A stretch of DNA of 64,000 nucleotides from Streptomyces sp. NRRL WC-3626 (GCF_000718785.1 NZ_JOCA01000002.1:186001-250000), one strand, 5' to 3'. Shown: positions 17,162-25,378, counted from the first letter of the stretch. Program-made: numbers and translations. Notes: generated by a model from the sequence alone, not told the origin.

Positions 17162-18469
17162 TCAGGCGACGCAGGCGGTGGTGGCGTTGTCGGGCTGGAT
17201 GTGGATGCCGCTGCGTTCTTCGACCAGCTGCAGTCGCCGGTGGCAGGTGTCGGGGTCGGGCCCGGTGACCACGGCCAGTGCCAGGCGGTCCAGCAGCGTG
17301 GCGCGGGGCGGAGCGTTGACGTGGCTGCGGGGTGCGGCGATCCACTCGAAACGGTCGAGCCAGGCGGCGAACACGCCGGTGTGCCGTGCCGTGACGTGAC
17401 CGGTGACGGGCGGGTAGAGGAAGCGGACGGCGGCGCTCTGGTGCTGGCTGGGGACCAGCTCGGGGTCGGCGCCGACGGCGAGGTCGGCCGCGATCTGCGG
17501 CAGATTGAGGCCGGTGGCCAGGTGGACCAAGTGCGGGATGAGGTCTCCGCCGAGCCGGGCATTGATCTCGACGATGCGCGGGCCCTGCTGGGTCAGGCGC
17601 ATCTCGACGTGCATGACACCGCTCGTGATGCCGACCGTGTTCAGGGCAGCGAGGGCCACCTCGTGGATGCGGGGGTCGGCCAGGAGAGGGTCGGTGGTGT
17701 CGACGAGGTGGCCGGTCTCCTGGAAGTCCGGTTCGTCGCCGAGATACTTGCGGGTGATCGCGGCGATGTGGACGGTCTCGTGGCCCAGGACGACGCACTC
17801 CACGCTGATCTCCGGACCATCGAGGTACTCCTCGATCAGCACGCCCCCGGTCCCGGTGTTCTCCAGCCCGAAGAGGGTCGCGCCGCGGGCCGCCTGGTAG
17901 GCGTCGCGGACTTGATCGGCCGTGTCGGCGCGGCGCACGCCGGCGCTGCCGCCCATCGACCGCGGCTTGAGGACGACAGGGCCGCCCAGGAGAACCGCGT
18001 ACTCGACGGCGGTCTCGGCGTCCGGGACGAGGTAGGAGCGGGCCGAGGGCACGTTGGCCGCGGCGAGCAGGGAGCGGCTGAGGTACTTGTCCCGGCAAGC
18101 CTCGACGGCGCTGGGGGTGTTGCCGGGCAGCATGAACCGCTCCGCGATCCGGGCGGTGAGGGCCACGTGCTGCTCCATGTAGGTGAGCACCCCGGCAACG
18201 CCCTGGTCAGCGGCCAGCGCGGCAACGGCCTGGGCGACGGCCTCGGTGTCCGCCAGGTCGACGGCCATGGAGATAGCCGCGTGGTCGTTGGCCCAGGCGG
18301 GAGGTTGCTCGTCGAGGAGGGCGACGCGGTGGCGGGCGGCGATGTGCTGCAGTCCGTATCCGCGCCAGATGCGGCTTCCAGCGCCGATGAGGACGAGCAG
18401 CGGTGATCCCGAGGAGTGCCATGTGCTTGTCACGGCACGGGAGTTGGGGCGCAGGGCGGTCAGACTCAT
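17162..18469 (-). CDS. ATP-grasp amino acid/peptide ligase
   Basis: 435 residues. LLVLIGAGSRIWRGYGLQHI is the N-terminal Rossmann strand; MLPGNTPSAVEACRDKYLSR leads into the ATP-grasp fold. VVLKPRSMGGSAGV is the ATP-binding Lys/Gly loop, VLIEEYLDGPEISVECVV the adenine pocket, and PRIVEINARLGGDLI the Mg-binding E-x-N motif. This layout matches L-amino-acid ligases and related enzymes that join amino acids through an acyl phosphate. The extra C-terminal domain, about residues 330-435, is typical of the group. Substrates are unknown; the EgtD-like and TrpA-like neighbours hint at a modified His or an indole compound. Confidence 0.88.
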   Translation of the reverse strand: MSLTALRPNSRAVTSTWHSSGSPLLVLIGAGSRIWRGYGLQHIAARHRVALLDEQPPAWANDHAAISMAVDLADTEAVAQAVAALAADQGVAGVLTYMEQHVALTARIAERFMLPGNTPSAVEACRDKYLSRSLLAAANVPSARSYLVPDAETAVEYAVLLGGPVVLKPRSMGGSAGVRRADTADQVRDAYQAARGATLFGLENTGTGGVLIEEYLDGPEISVECVVLGHETVHIAAITRKYLGDEPDFQETGHLVDTTDPLLADPRIHEVALAALNTVGITSGVMHVEMRLTQQGPRIVEINARLGGDLIPHLVHLATGLNLPQIAADLAVGADPELVPSQHQSAAVRFLYPPVTGHVTARHTGVFAAWLDRFEWIAAPRSHVNAPPRATLLDRLALAVVTGPDPDTCHRRLQLVEERSGIHIQPDNATTACVA

Positions 18470-18539
18470 GGTCGGATCTCCGGTTCGGTGATCGGGATGC
18501 GGCGGGTGCCGGTCCGGTGGGACGGCGTCGCGAGGGCGG

Positions 18540-19232
18540 TCATGCGCTCGTAGCGAGGACGCCCGGGCGTGTGACGGCGGGCGGCCGGGGAAGCCGGCGG
18601 GTGAGTGCGGCCGGGTCGCCTGTGTAGTGCAGGCCCTGCAGGCCGAGCTGCTCGGCGGCTTCGACGTTGTCCAGCCGGTCGTCGACGAACAGGGTCTTTG
18701 CGGGGTGGGGCATTCCGGCGGCCTCGAGCGCGGCCTCGTAGGCCCGTTTGTGGGGCTTGTTCACTCCGATGCGGGCGGAGTAGACGGTCCGGCTGAACAA
18801 GGTGGCGCACCATTCGGCGTCGTCGAGGGCGTTTGCCAGCGGTTTGGGCGCGTTGGACAGGAGTACGAGGCGCAGCCCGGTGGCGTGGGCTGTGTGCAGG
18901 AGGTCCAGCACGGCGGGGTCCGTGGCGGTCCACATGTCGAGGTCGGCGCTTGCGAGGGCGGCCAGGAGGGTGCTGCCCGCAGGCGCGGTGCATCCGTTGC
19001 GCAGCAGTCCGCTCCAGAACGTGTGGGTGGTGGCGGTGCCCTGGTCGTAGGGCTCCCGCCGCTGCCAGAAGGCCTGTTGGAAGGCGTGGGTCTCCTGGGG
19101 GTGCCAGCCCGCGAGTTCGGCGAGCCGGGCCCACTGGGGCGGGCCGGGCTGGCGGCCGATGACCCCGTTGTAGTCGAGGATCAGGGCCTCGAGGCCGGCG
19201 CCGCTGGGGGTGGTGGGCTGGGAAGAGGTCAA
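18540..19232 (-). CDS. HAD-like hydrolase
   Basis: About 230 residues starting at TTG 19232, which overlaps the MFS stop (TTGA); no nearer ATG or GTG fits. The HAD motifs are LEALILDYNGVIG (I), LRLVLLSNAPKP (II), Lys in VNKPHKRAYEAAL (III) and LFVDDRLDNVEAAEQLGL (IV). In motif I the second Asp (D-x-D) is Asn, which removes the usual general acid. It may therefore be a slow phosphatase, a haloacid-dehalogenase-type enzyme or a non-catalytic member. It is coupled to the transporter upstream. Confidence 0.8.
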   Translation of the reverse strand: MTSSQPTTPSGAGLEALILDYNGVIGRQPGPPQWARLAELAGWHPQETHAFQQAFWQRREPYDQGTATTHTFWSGLLRNGCTAPAGSTLLAALASADLDMWTATDPAVLDLLHTAHATGLRLVLLSNAPKPLANALDDAEWCATLFSRTVYSARIGVNKPHKRAYEAALEAAGMPHPAKTLFVDDRLDNVEAAEQLGLQGLHYTGDPAALTRRLPRPPAVTRPGVLATSA

Positions 19233-20398
19233 CGGGACTCCAGGGCTCGGTGGGAGACGACAGCGACGGTCGCGGTCAGGACGACGAGCAGGGCCAGCGC
19301 GGTGGTCAGGCTGGTGAGCGAGGCGATCGCCCCGATGGCGGCCGGTCCGGCGAGCAGGCCGAGGTAGCCGATGGTGGCGACGGTGCCCACGGCGCGTGGT
19401 CCTCCCCGTCCGGCGGCTGTGATGAGGGCCGGCATGGCCGTGGACAGGCCGGCTCCGAGGGCCATCCAGCCGAGCAGGGCGGCCGGGGCGCTGCCGGCGA
19501 TCAGTGCAGCGCCGAGTCCGGCGGCGGCGAGGGTGGCGCCGGCGCGTACCAGGGCGGGTGCTCCGTAGCGGCCGGTCAGCCGGTCGCCCGCGAGCCGGCC
19601 TACGGCCATGGCGGCGCTGTAGAGGGCGTAGGCGGCCGCCGCTGTTGCCTCGGAGCTGTTGAGGGAGTGCAGGTGCACTGCCGACCAGTCGGCGGCGGCG
19701 CCCTCGGCTAGCAGGCACGCAGCGGCCAGGGCGCTGAGCAGCCACACCTTGGTGTGGGAGGTCTGCGCCGGCTTTGCCTCGTCCGGAACCGCTTCGGGAC
19801 GCTCGGGTGCGTGGTCGAGGGAGGTGGTCGTTCGTACGGCCGGAACGGCGGTGGCAGCGGCGAGCACCGTGAAGGCACCGACCATCGCGAACAGCACCTC
19901 GTGGGACATCCAGGTGGTCACGGCTGCGAGCGCGGCCCCGCACAGAGCACCGATCGAGTAGGCGGCGTGCAGCCCGGACATGATCGACCGCTGGAAGGCG
20001 ATCTCGCAGTGAACGGCAGATACGTTGCAGCCGACGTCAAGCAGCCCGTGTGCGAAGCCGAAGACGACGGCAGCCGCGATCAGGGTCGGCAGCGTGCGGC
20101 ACTGGCCGAGGAGAGCCAGGGCGAGGCCGAAGACGACGGCGGGGACGACCAGCAGTCGGGAGGGACCGTGCCGGTCGGCCAGGCGCCCGCCGAGCTGGAG
20201 CCCGGCGACCATGCCGGCTGCGGCGCCGAGAAGAACGAGTGACAGATGGCCCGTCCCAAGGTTGGCCACCCTCTGCACTGAGGGCATCCTCGTGCCCCAG
20301 ACCGCCATGACGAGGCCCATCACGGCGAAGACACCGAGCAGCAGCCGTCGGTCGCCCGTCGGCGGTGCGGACTGCTCGGCCGGAGCGATCGCAGTCAT
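19229..20398 (-). CDS. MFS transporter
   Basis: 389 residues from ATG 20398, preceded by GGGGGCAGG; an in-frame ATG at 20479 lacks a binding site. The sequence predicts 12 membrane helices. GGRLADRHGPSRLLVV is the loop 2-3 motif and DRLTGRYGAPALV its counterpart between the two halves. This layout resembles fucose/sugar-type and drug-type MFS proteins. Its ATG overlaps the stop of a 33-codon reading frame upstream, and its stop overlaps the HAD start. Confidence 0.83.
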   Translation of the reverse strand: MTAIAPAEQSAPPTGDRRLLLGVFAVMGLVMAVWGTRMPSVQRVANLGTGHLSLVLLGAAAGMVAGLQLGGRLADRHGPSRLLVVPAVVFGLALALLGQCRTLPTLIAAAVVFGFAHGLLDVGCNVSAVHCEIAFQRSIMSGLHAAYSIGALCGAALAAVTTWMSHEVLFAMVGAFTVLAAATAVPAVRTTTSLDHAPERPEAVPDEAKPAQTSHTKVWLLSALAAACLLAEGAAADWSAVHLHSLNSSEATAAAAYALYSAAMAVGRLAGDRLTGRYGAPALVRAGATLAAAGLGAALIAGSAPAALLGWMALGAGLSTAMPALITAAGRGGPRAVGTVATIGYLGLLAGPAAIGAIASLTSLTTALALLVVLTATVAVVSHRALESR

Positions 20399-20496
20399 CG
20401 GCCTGCCCCCGGCGCGGGCGTGGGCCGGGCTGTCGAAACAGGAGGCCATCTGTGCGGTGCTGCCCACGAGTTCGGGCATGTGGTGCTGTGTCTCAT
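20395..20496 (-). CDS. 33-residue peptide coupled to transporter gene
   Basis: ATG 20496 has GGAGAA 8 bases upstream, and the stop overlaps the transporter ATG (ATGA). The peptide is MRHSTTCPNSWAAPHRWPPV followed by STARPTPAPGAGR. It lies in a 121-base gap between two transporter genes. It could be a short translational leader that sets transporter expression, or a tiny precursor peptide with Cys, Trp and a Pro/Ala tail. The binding site and coupling are seen; function is inferred. Confidence 0.4.
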   Translation of the reverse strand: MRHSTTCPNSWAAPHRWPPVSTARPTPAPGAGR

Positions 20497-20519
20497 GGTC
20501 CGGTTCTCCGGTTCGGCGG

Positions 20520-21800
20520 TCAGGTAGAGGCGGGGACAGGGACGGCGGTCACACGGGAGGCGGTGCGGCGCTGGGTGAGGCCCGCGAGCGGCAGGCACAG
20601 GGCTGCGCCCATGGCACCGGCGGCAAGGGTGGTAAGCGCGGCGAGAACCCCACCGCCCGAGGTCAGGGACACGGCCGCGAGAACCGGGGCGATGATCACG
20701 GCGACGGCGAGGGTTGAACCCCAGATCCCGGCGTACAGACCACGGGCGTGTACGGGCGAGATCTTGGTGACGATGTCGTTGGCGGCGATGAAGAAGACGA
20801 TCTCTCCGGGGACGGCCGCCGCCACGGCGAGGCTGTAGCCCGCCGTGGTGTCGGCGAGGCCTGCGCTGCCCATGCCCGCGCCCAGCAGGAGCGATCCGAC
20901 GGCGAGCAGGCCGGTGACTGGCTGGGACCCGTCGCAGCGGCGCCGCAGCCACGGGTTGAGCAGCGGGGTGAGCACGACGACGGCGCCGGCGTTGGCGACC
21001 TGTGTCCATCCGTAGGCGTCGGCGGCGAGCCCGTCGTCCTCCATCAGCAGCGGCAGCACGGTGAACATGCCGGCAGCGCAGGTCAGGGCGGCCACACTGG
21101 CCATCCACAGCAGCCACAGGCGGGCGTCGCGCACGGCCGAGCGCAGCGGGGTGCGCGCGGCGGGCTCGCTGGGGCGGGCGGAGGCGGCCGGGGTGTCGTC
21201 GTCGAGGTAGCGGTGGGCGAGCAGGGCACAGGCCGCGCAGGCGGCGGCGTTGAACCAGAACAGCACCGGGAAGCCAAGCTGTCCGGCCAGCAGGCCGCCT
21301 ACCGCGCCCGTGATCGCCGCGCCGATGTTCACGGCCCCGTGGCGCCAGCCGTTGACGGCGGCGCGCTGTCCGTCGTCGGCGATGAGGTCGGCGATGGCCG
21401 CGGAGACAACCGGCCTCGGCGCGTCGTATACGATGCCCGCGATCAGGGCTCCGGTGCACACGGCGGCGAACGCGTGTGCCTGGGACATCACGGGCAGGCA
21501 GACGGCGGCTGTGAGCATGGCGGCCACGAGGGTGCGGCGCCGGCCGAGCCGGTCGGCGGCCCAGCCGGTGAGCAGCTGGCCGACGAGCCATCCGATGCCG
21601 AAGACCGCGAGGGCCTGGCCGACAGCGGCGGTGGTGTAGCCCAGGTCCTTGAGGTGATAGCTGAGGAAGGGATAGGCGAAGCCGAAGCCGCGCGCCACCA
21701 GGGTGATGACGAGCAGTGCCCAGATCGTCGGCGGCCAGGGCCGCGGTCGGGACGGTTCGGCGTCCTTGGCGGTGGAGACGGGCATGGTGGTGGCTGACAC
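20520..21800 (-). CDS. MFS transporter
   Basis: 426 residues, with about 12 hydrophobic helices after a 25-residue cytoplasmic N-terminus. LTGWAADRLGRRRTLVAAML is the loop 2-3 signature. IVYDAPRPVVSAAIADLI in helix 5 resembles the drug-export antiporter motif C region. It is unrelated in detail to the other three transporters of the cluster and is the most upstream of them. It is preceded by about 200 bases and the two secreted SH3-like genes. Confidence 0.85.
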   Translation of the reverse strand: MSATTMPVSTAKDAEPSRPRPWPPTIWALLVITLVARGFGFAYPFLSYHLKDLGYTTAAVGQALAVFGIGWLVGQLLTGWAADRLGRRRTLVAAMLTAAVCLPVMSQAHAFAAVCTGALIAGIVYDAPRPVVSAAIADLIADDGQRAAVNGWRHGAVNIGAAITGAVGGLLAGQLGFPVLFWFNAAACAACALLAHRYLDDDTPAASARPSEPAARTPLRSAVRDARLWLLWMASVAALTCAAGMFTVLPLLMEDDGLAADAYGWTQVANAGAVVVLTPLLNPWLRRRCDGSQPVTGLLAVGSLLLGAGMGSAGLADTTAGYSLAVAAAVPGEIVFFIAANDIVTKISPVHARGLYAGIWGSTLAVAVIIAPVLAAVSLTSGGGVLAALTTLAAGAMGAALCLPLAGLTQRRTASRVTAVPVPAST

Positions 21801-22000
21801 GGAGGCTCCGGGGAAAGCAGGGGTGAGACGTTCCTGGTGGGGCGGCCGGCGTCAGCTGGTTCGGGCGCCGGACGGGAAGGGCGGCGCGTGGGGGCGTCGC
21901 CGTGGGCGGACGACGCCCCCACTGAGCAGCCGGGCCAGCGCCCGCGCCGGAAGGACGCGGGGATGTCGCTCCAGGGGATGGAAGCGAGGGGCCGGGCCGG

Positions 22001-22357
22001 TCAGCCGGCCAGCTGGTAGAGGCCGTCGTCGCGCACCCAGCCTCGGGTCCCCTTGGGGATGCCGGACTTGGAGCGCTGGGTGAGCTGGCTGTAGTCCCAG
22101 TTGCCGCGGCTGCACAGCACGGTCAACTTGTCGCCCCGGTACAGGAGGCCGCGGCTGGCGTAAGCGGTGGATGGGCCTGTGCGGTAGTTCCAGCCGGCCT
22201 TGGCCACGGTGGCGCCGTAGTTCGGCCAGTTGACGGTGCACTTGCTGTTCTCACCGACGGCGTGCGCGGCGGGAGCGGAGGCCACGGTCAGGGTGGCAGC
22301 GGCCGCGAGTGCGAGGGCGGCGGGCGCAACCGAGCGGAGGGCGAGATTGCGGATCAT
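22001..22357 (-). CDS. secreted SH3-like domain protein
   Basis: 118 residues from ATG 22357, after an AAAGGGGGGAGGGG-like leader. The signal peptide is MIRNLALRS...TLTVASAPAAHA, cleaved after AHA. The mature part is one bacterial SH3-like unit: GWNYRTGPSTAYASRGLLY, KLTVLCSRGNWDYSQLT and TRGWVRDDGLYQL. Such domains bind cell-wall peptides or other ligands. Two cysteines (in SKCTV and TVLCSR) could form a disulfide. It is a paralogue of the next gene upstream. Confidence 0.8.
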   Translation of the reverse strand: MIRNLALRSVAPAALALAAAATLTVASAPAAHAVGENSKCTVNWPNYGATVAKAGWNYRTGPSTAYASRGLLYRGDKLTVLCSRGNWDYSQLTQRSKSGIPKGTRGWVRDDGLYQLAG

Positions 22358-22607
22358 CGGGAAACAACCTTCCGAAAGGGGGGAGGGGCACGGCGTCGCC
22401 CCGTCCCCGGCCAGGGCGTAGCCACTGGTCGGGGCCCCTGCGTCAGAAGTGCGGCGTGAGGCCGCCCTGTCGGGCATGGGAAGAGGCGCGTCCGGTGCTG
22501 GGCGCTGTGTGGGGGTGCGGAGTGGTGCGTTGGTGAGTGATGCGGGGCGTATGTCTGCCTGATGACGCCTTGAGTTGCCCGGCGTGGATCGGCGAGCCGC
22601 GGCCGGC

Positions 22608-22961
22608 TCAGTCGAGCTGCATGGGGACGCAGTCGTAGGCGTACTTCTTGGCGACCCAGCCGGTGGTGTTCTTGGCCAGCCCGGTCCTGGACTTCTGGCC
22701 GAGCTTGAGCTTGATCCAGGAGCCCTTGGTGGCGACCTTCTTGCCCCAGTCGCGCTTGTAGAGCAGGCCCTTGGACTTGTAGGCGGTCGACGGCCCCGTC
22801 CTGAAGTTCACCGCGTTGGTGTTGATCTCGTAGTAGACGCGCGGCTTGCACGGCATCTCGGCCGCAGTGGCGGCCGGGGCGGTGGTCGCGGCCAGGCCGG
22901 CGGTCACCGACAGGGCAAGCATGGCCGTGGCGGCAATTCGAGCGGGAGCACGAAGTCGCAT
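22608..22961 (-). CDS. secreted SH3-like domain protein
   Basis: 117 residues. The signal peptide is MRLRAPARIAATAMLALSVT...APAATAAE. The mature SH3-like unit reads NAVNFRTGPSTAYKSKGLLY, WGKKVATKGSWIKLKL and TTGWVAKKYAYDCV. It shares RTGPSTAYxSxGLLY with the downstream paralogue. Cysteines in EMPCKP and YDCVPM are placed to bridge the two ends. It is probably an extracellular, wall-associated protein; whether it belongs to the transporter cluster is uncertain. A strong hairpin lies in its leader at 22990-23018. Confidence 0.8.
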   Translation of the reverse strand: MRLRAPARIAATAMLALSVTAGLAATTAPAATAAEMPCKPRVYYEINTNAVNFRTGPSTAYKSKGLLYKRDWGKKVATKGSWIKLKLGQKSRTGLAKNTTGWVAKKYAYDCVPMQLD

Positions 22962-22989
22962 GGGATCCCTTCAATTCATGGGGTGGCAT

Positions 22990-23018
22990 GGCCGGTGGGG
23001 CGAGACGCCCCACCGGCC
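22990..23018 (-). promoter_or_regulatory. leader hairpin upstream of SH3-like gene
   Basis: Perfect 13-bp stem, GGCCGGTGGGGCG/CGCCCCACCGGCC, with an AGA loop, 29 bases upstream of the ATG at 22961. No minus-strand gene lies just upstream, so it is better read as a 5' leader structure than as a terminator. It has no flanking T-run. Confidence 0.45.
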
Positions 23019-23333
23019 GCACGGGCCGCTGTCAGTGCATGGACGGTGGGCATGGCTGTCCGAGGCGCCGGCGGTTCTATGCGGCCTTCCTCCGGCGTGC
23101 GACCGAGGCCTGAGTTGTCGTCATGGCATCGCGCCGCAAGGCAATGGATGCAGCGGCAGTGGCTCCGACCTGAATGGCCTGCATGGGAATCGGGCGAAGC
23201 GAGACTGCGCGAGACGCGGCAGTGGGGACTCGTACTCGACTCGCCGAGGAGGCACGCACGGTCGCAACCACACCGCAATCAGCGGAAGAGTCGCGCCCGA
23301 ACATGTTGCCCGCCTTGTATAGAGTGGACCGAG

Positions 23334-23386
23334 TGCCTATTGCGCTCTATTGAAACACGACTTGGAATGTCATTCAATAGGCGATC
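23334..23386 (+). promoter_or_regulatory. shared plasmid operator, inverted copy
   Basis: A low-GC stretch with CCTATTG at 23336-23342, CTATTGAA at 23347-23354 and TTCAATAGG at 23373-23381. On the minus strand it reads CCTATTGAATGACATTCC, nearly the same as CCTATTGAATGGCATCCTG upstream of the lipoprotein gene at 57.2 kb, but in the opposite orientation. It would thus act on plus-strand transcription toward the XRE regulator at 23615. Confidence 0.45.
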
Positions 23387-23398
23387 GACTGCGACTCG

Positions 23399-23566
23399 AT
23401 GAGCGCCACTGCGCGGGGCGTCTGCAGTACTGGCTGCGACGACAAGACCGACCTGAACTTCTTCGCCAGGTGCGCCTCTTCTGGCGCCTGCCCTCGGCCC
23501 GAGGGGGCGCGGATAACACCTCTCTCGGGACCGGTTACGGGTCTGTGTGACGACGCCCGGGAGTAA
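23399..23566 (+). CDS. candidate 55-residue Cys-containing protein
   Basis: ATG 23399 opens MSATARGVCSTGCDDKTDLN followed by FFARCASSGACPRPEG and a short tail ending at TAA 23564-23566. Four cysteines as CxxxC and CxxxxC could bind zinc. No good ribosome binding site is visible, third-position GC is only moderately high, and I do not recognise it. It lies just downstream of the operator-like region, which is the main reason to list it. The interval 22962-23398 otherwise holds only the hairpin and operator described. Confidence 0.25.
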   Translation: MSATARGVCSTGCDDKTDLNFFARCASSGACPRPEGARITPLSGPVTGLCDDARE

Positions 23567-23602
23567 TGTGACAACCCACCTGGGGGCCGCGCCGAGCGCG
23601 CC

Positions 23603-23614
23603 TATGATCGGTGC
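23603..23614 (+). promoter_or_regulatory. -10 box of a probable leaderless mRNA
   Basis: TATGAT at 23603-23608 ends 6 bases before the ATG at 23615, and no ribosome binding site is present. Transcription would start at or next to the A of the ATG, as in many leaderless Streptomyces transcripts. No clear TTGACA-like -35 hexamer is present at the usual spacing. Confidence 0.5.
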
Positions 23615-24208
23615 ATGCCGTCGTCCCTTCCCACGTCCCTTGCTGTGTCCGACGCCATCACCCACTACCGCCAGCTGCGCGAGCTGACCGTCGACGAGCT
23701 GGCCTATGTGCTCCGGATGCTCGATCACCCGATCTCAGCCGATGCCCTCGCGGAGATGGAGCGATGTGCTCGCCCCGTGACCGTCGACGACCTCGTCGCG
23801 ATCGCCTACGCTCTCGACACGACCCCCGCGGTGCTGCTGTCGCACATCCCTATCGACATGCCGGAACCCGAAGGGCCCCTCGCTACCGGGCTCCCGAGCG
23901 ACGTCGACCAGGCCGAACTCCGTGCCTGGCTCGAGGGGAAGACCTCGCTCGACCGCGAGTCGCGGGTGGGCTGGTGGAAAGAGCGGGTCGCCCGCCTCAG
24001 GGTCCGGTCGGCGCATCACGAGGAGCAGCTGCAGGGCGCGTACGCGGAGCTGCGCGAGCTCGGTGACCTGGCGCTCCAGGAAGCTGACGCCCCGCCTGTG
24101 CAGCGTCTTCGGTGGCGCATCCAGGACGGCGAGCACGCGCTCAACCAGTCCGAAGTCGCACTGGCGCTGACTGAGCATCGACTCGACAACCTCCGAGAAG
24201 GCGCCTGA
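23615..24208 (+). CDS. XRE-type helix-turn-helix regulator with coiled coil
   Basis: 197 residues. Residues about 10-80 (AITHYRQLRELTVDELAYVL, then ALAEMERCARPVTVDDLVAI) follow the XRE pattern: a helix-turn-helix, then the VDDLVAIAYALDTTP helix seen in Streptomyces phage and plasmid regulators. Residues about 105-190 are long charged helices (WWKERVARLRVRSAHHEEQL, ALNQSEVALALTEHRLDNLR) likely to form a coiled-coil dimer. It is probably read as a leaderless mRNA. Its position beside an operator-like box makes it the best candidate to control the transfer and maintenance genes. Confidence 0.75.
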   Translation: MPSSLPTSLAVSDAITHYRQLRELTVDELAYVLRMLDHPISADALAEMERCARPVTVDDLVAIAYALDTTPAVLLSHIPIDMPEPEGPLATGLPSDVDQAELRAWLEGKTSLDRESRVGWWKERVARLRVRSAHHEEQLQGAYAELRELGDLALQEADAPPVQRLRWRIQDGEHALNQSEVALALTEHRLDNLREGA

Positions 24209-24222
24209 CACCCTAAGTCCTG

Positions 24223-24262
24223 GCCAGTCAAAGTCACCTATCCATAGGCGACTTTGACTGGC
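24223..24262 (+). terminator. strong inverted repeat after the XRE gene
   Basis: GCCAGTCAAAGTC...CCTA pairs with TAGG...GACTTTGACTGGC around a TCCA loop, giving a 17-18 bp stem with one mismatch. It begins 15 bases after the XRE stop. No clean T-run follows, so it may be a Streptomyces-style terminator or an mRNA-stabilising end. Confidence 0.55.
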
Positions 24263-24277
24263 TGTCTGTCGTTAGGT

Positions 24278-24295
24278 GGTACATCTGGTACATCA
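24278..24295 (+). repeat. tandem GGTACATCW repeat upstream of membrane protein gene
   Basis: Two adjacent 9-base units, GGTACATCT and GGTACATCA, lie about 230 bases before the gene at 24527. They sit in a locally AT-richer stretch, consistent with a protein-binding site. The rest of 24296-24526 shows no gene with a binding site. Confidence 0.35.
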
Positions 24296-24526
24296 ATCTG
24301 CAATACTGACAGTGCGCTTGTGAATGCCTTCGCAAGTACTCATGTACGAGAAGAAAGCTCGGAAATCGGTCGGGTGGTCCTCAAGGGGGCCAGCTTCGGC
24401 TCCCAGGCGTGGTCGGGATCGGGGTCTCGGGGATGCAGTTTGGAACTGCGGAGCCGAGACGCTGGTCCCTGTGAAGATGGCACCGCCTGGACACGCAGAA
24501 CTGAACGAGAGAAAGCGGGGGCGATT

Positions 24527-25378
24527 ATGACTGAGGATCAGCCTCAGTTACCCGAGCAGCCGACACAGGGCCATGCAACAGCATCACAGGCCGTGCCGCC
24601 GCGACCGCAGGTTCCGCCAGTTGTCACGGCCGAGCAGTGGGCCGCCGGGTTCCGGCAGACGCATCTCCGCGAGCCGACGATGCCCGAGTACCAGGCCGCC
24701 GTTCAGGCTGGACTGATCGCTCCCGAGCACCGGCCCCGTGATCCGTCGATGCAGCAGATGACCAACGGAGCCAAGCAGGTCGTCAACGGTGCCCGGGACT
24801 TCTTCAACACCAAGGTCGCGCCGGTCGTCGAGAACTCTGGAGCCAGGGAGTTCCTCAGCAACCGCGTTGCCCCCGCCGCGCAAAGCGCCGCGCGCTCGAT
24901 GCAGCAGAGCACCTCGCGTCCCGGACTGGCCAAGCTGAGAGGGCTGGCCACCTTCATCCTTCCCGCCGCGGCGTTCCTGGCGATCATCTCGCTGTTCATG
25001 CCGGTCGCTTCAGCCATGGGCTTCTCGGTCAACTACTTCAGCGACGAGGCCGGCGGCGAGGGCGGCTTCCTGCTCTTCACCATGCTCGTGGCCATCGCCG
25101 CCTCTGTCGTGGCAGTCATCCGCAAGACGAACTGGTCCCGCGTCACCGCCGGAGTCGTGGGCATCGTCGCCGGCCTGATCGGCATGATCGACGGCTTCGG
25201 GACCATGGGCTCCGTCAGCGGCACCCGCTACGCCTCCGTCGGAGCGGGCGTGGTGCTCCTGGCGCTGCTGTCGGTCGTGATGCTGGCTGCTGCAGTCCTC
25301 ATCCTGCTGTCGCCGCGTCAGGCCTCTGCGGTTCCGCCGATGCCGAGCATGCCGCCGGTCCAACCTCCGCAGAGCTGA
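24527..25378 (+). CDS. membrane protein with Pro-rich ends
   Basis: 283 residues from ATG 24527, which has GCGGGGG upstream; a longer in-frame start at 24254 lacks one. The N-terminal 60 residues are Gln/Pro-rich. QWAAGFRQTHLREPTMPEYQ is followed by a region of helices. Four membrane helices occupy about residues 140-265: FILPAAAFLAIISLFMPVAS, FTMLVAIAASVVAVI, VTAGVVGIVAGLIGMIDGFG and GVVLLALLSVVMLAAAVLIL. The tail is Pro-rich. It probably belongs with the lipoprotein 40 bases downstream. Related architectures occur near actinobacterial conjugation genes, but no function is known. Confidence 0.65.
   Translation: MTEDQPQLPEQPTQGHATASQAVPPRPQVPPVVTAEQWAAGFRQTHLREPTMPEYQAAVQAGLIAPEHRPRDPSMQQMTNGAKQVVNGARDFFNTKVAPVVENSGAREFLSNRVAPAAQSAARSMQQSTSRPGLAKLRGLATFILPAAAFLAIISLFMPVASAMGFSVNYFSDEAGGEGGFLLFTMLVAIAASVVAVIRKTNWSRVTAGVVGIVAGLIGMIDGFGTMGSVSGTRYASVGAGVVLLALLSVVMLAAAVLILLSPRQASAVPPMPSMPPVQPPQS

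Noticed and set aside
22427-22560. Possible terminator between the two SH3-like genes
   Set aside because: Only short, interrupted complementarity; the stem at 22594-22609 is 6 bp and overlaps the stop codon.
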